Assembly (NCBI GenBank): GCA_030624805.1
Contig: JAUXJL010000080.1
Location: 1 to 8,115, forward strand
DNA: 8,115 nucleotides
DNA from: Acidimicrobiia bacterium
GTDB taxonomy: Bacteria > Actinomycetota > Acidimicrobiia > Spongiisociales > SHLN01
Direction of reading: 5' to 3'
Numbering within the stretch: the first letter of the stretch is position 1; each line of letters starts with the position of its first letter. The notes below the pieces were generated by a model. The model did no database searches, was not told where the DNA came from, and worked only from the letters and a program-made list of their open reading frames with translations. A program made the translations under genes and the position numbers. Shown here in pieces: positions 7,531-8,115 of this stretch.

Positions 7531-7632
7531 CGAGACAGGATCGTACTAGTGGCGCATCGAATCGATGCGCCGCGACAGAGGCCGATGACGGGAGCGCCGG
7601 AGTCGGAAAGGAGCCACCGAAATTTGTGCAGC
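7531..7632 (-). promoter_or_regulatory. Intergenic region tgt-yajC with possible yajC-operon promoter
   Basis: These 102 bases separate the tgt stop from the yajC start and form the largest non-coding gap in the window. On the minus strand TACGAT (7540-7545) fits TANNNT and lies nine bases before the yajC ATG, giving a leader of only a few bases if used. No good -35 is visible; the expected -35 position falls inside the palindrome at 7551-7571. No U-tract terminator for tgt is visible, so read-through from tgt remains possible. The rest of the gap shows nothing recognisable. Confidence 0.35.
7551..7571. repeat. Perfect palindrome, 10-bp arms, upstream of yajC
   Basis: GGCGCATCGA and TCGATGCGCC are exact reverse complements around a single central A at 7561. 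As RNA it would form a nine- to ten-pair stem with a three-base loop. No T-run follows on either strand, so a standard intrinsic terminator is unlikely. Its place, five bases upstream of the TACGAT element and across the expected -35 region, is where a dimeric repressor or activator would bind. Confidence 0.6.
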
Positions 7633-8115
7633 TCACCGCTCGCTCCGACGAAGAGTGGTGCGCTCTGCCAGGAAGGCCTCGAAGCGACCTGCTTCGATGG
7701 CGGCTCTAACCGCGGCCATGAGACGCATCGTGTAACGGAGATTGTGGATGCTGAGCAATCGCTGGGCCGACAACTCTCCGGTTACCTTCAAATGGCGGAG
7801 ATAGGCGCGGCTGTAGCGGCGACACGTGAGGCAGTCGCATCCATCTTCTAATGGCAGATCGTCGTCGGCGAACTCGGCCCGCTTGATCGAGTAATCACCC
7901 TGCTCGGTAAACACTTTCCCATGGCGAGCGAGCCGGGTCGGCCAAACACAATCGAATAGGTCACAGCCACCGGCTACTGCGCTCAGGACGCCTTCGGTGT
8001 CTCCGATCCCCATGAGATAGCGGATCTTGTTGGCCGGCAGCTCGGACACGGTTGCATCTATGGCCCGATCCCGATCTTCGGGAGTCTCGCCAACGGAGAG
8101 GCCACCAATCCCAAA
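7633..8115 (-). CDS. tgt: Queuine/preQ1 tRNA-ribosyltransferase, C-terminal part
   Basis: The frame runs off the right edge and ends with TGA at 7633-7635; 160 residues, roughly the last 40 percent of the usual 370-400, are visible. Bacterial TGT swaps guanine-34 for preQ1 in tRNAs with GUN anticodons, the first tRNA-bound step to queuosine. GGLSVGE (fragment residues 4-10) is the substrate-pocket loop; the Val matches the bacterial preQ1-type enzyme (Val233 in Z. mobilis), where eukaryotic enzymes have Gly. RYLMGIG is conserved. Asp55 in LFDCVWPTR aligns with the catalytic nucleophile (Asp280 of Z. mobilis). Zinc ligands are present as CDCLTC (Cys93, Cys95, Cys98) and His124 in IHNL. Trp58 after DCV is unusual; Met, Leu or Ser is more common. 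It lies 102 bases upstream of yajC, the same order as in E. coli (queA-tgt-yajC-secD-secF). Confidence 0.95.
   Translation of the reverse strand, partial: FGIGGLSVGETPEDRDRAIDATVSELPANKIRYLMGIGDTEGVLSAVAGGCDLFDCVWPTRLARHGKVFTEQGDYSIKRAEFADDDLPLEDGCDCLTCRRYSRAYLRHLKVTGELSAQRLLSIHNLRYTMRLMAAVRAAIEAGRFEAFLAERTTLRRSER

Noticed and set aside
6785..7549. Plus-strand open frame of 254 codons across secD and yajC
   Set aside because: It runs antisense to two clear genes and its product is an Arg/Ser/Pro-rich composition artefact in the second half.
7551..7571. Intrinsic terminator for tgt
   Set aside because: The stem is strong but no T-run follows on the minus strand, so the standard signature is missing; kept only as a palindrome.
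7315..7851. Plus-strand open frame of 178 codons crossing the tgt-yajC gap
   Set aside because: It spans the ends of two well-supported minus-strand genes and shows no domain of its own.
1..8115. Mobile element, CRISPR array, toxin-antitoxin or defence system
   Set aside because: No transposase or integrase, no regularly spaced repeats and no unassigned gene large enough to carry such a system; the window is filled by recognisable genes.

Overview
The window is GC-rich, densely packed chromosomal DNA. It holds a housekeeping cluster on the minus strand, and two type IV pilus-type genes on the plus strand that converge on its end. The minus-strand order, read 5' to 3', is tgt (C-terminal part, runs off the right edge), yajC, secD, secF, apt, and a bifunctional rel ((p)ppGpp synthetase/hydrolase). 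The secD-secF-apt-rel order, and the SecD motif GITSDSYIVYFERIKEE in place of the proteobacterial GMAVDANVLIFERIKEE, both point to an actinobacterial genome. Type IV pilus genes and a queuosine TGT suggest a deep branch such as Acidimicrobiia rather than Mycobacterium or Streptomyces, but this placement is inference.

Region by region: 1-406 is the 3' end of a probable minor pilin/pseudopilin gene. 396-1991 is a complete PilX-like gene (531 aa) with a type III prepilin-like leader, overlapping its predecessor by 11 bases. Only four bases separate its stop from the rel stop (1996). From 4185 down to 1996 is rel, overlapping the end of apt (4172-4696) by 14 bases. A 40-base gap with a good inverted repeat separates apt from secF (4737-5798). 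secF/secD and secD/yajC each share an ATGA start/stop overlap. A 102-base gap with a perfect 10-bp-arm palindrome separates yajC (7240-7530) from tgt (7633-8115).

Functionally, YajC-SecD-SecF form the accessory membrane complex that uses the proton motive force to help complete protein export through SecYEG. Apt salvages adenine to AMP, and Rel makes and degrades (p)ppGpp, so the distal part of the cluster is purine-nucleotide metabolism. Tgt inserts the queuosine precursor into tRNA anticodons. The pilin-like genes on the other side are a separate transcription unit and probably depend on the Sec system only in the general way that all exported proteins do.

I found no mobile element, CRISPR array, tRNA, rRNA or clear defence-type system. 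The points most worth a second look are the two inverted repeats next to possible leaderless promoters (yajC and apt), the tgt-yajC-secDF-apt-rel junction of two otherwise separate conserved gene orders, the atypical PilX-like protein, and the basic proline-rich SecF tail.
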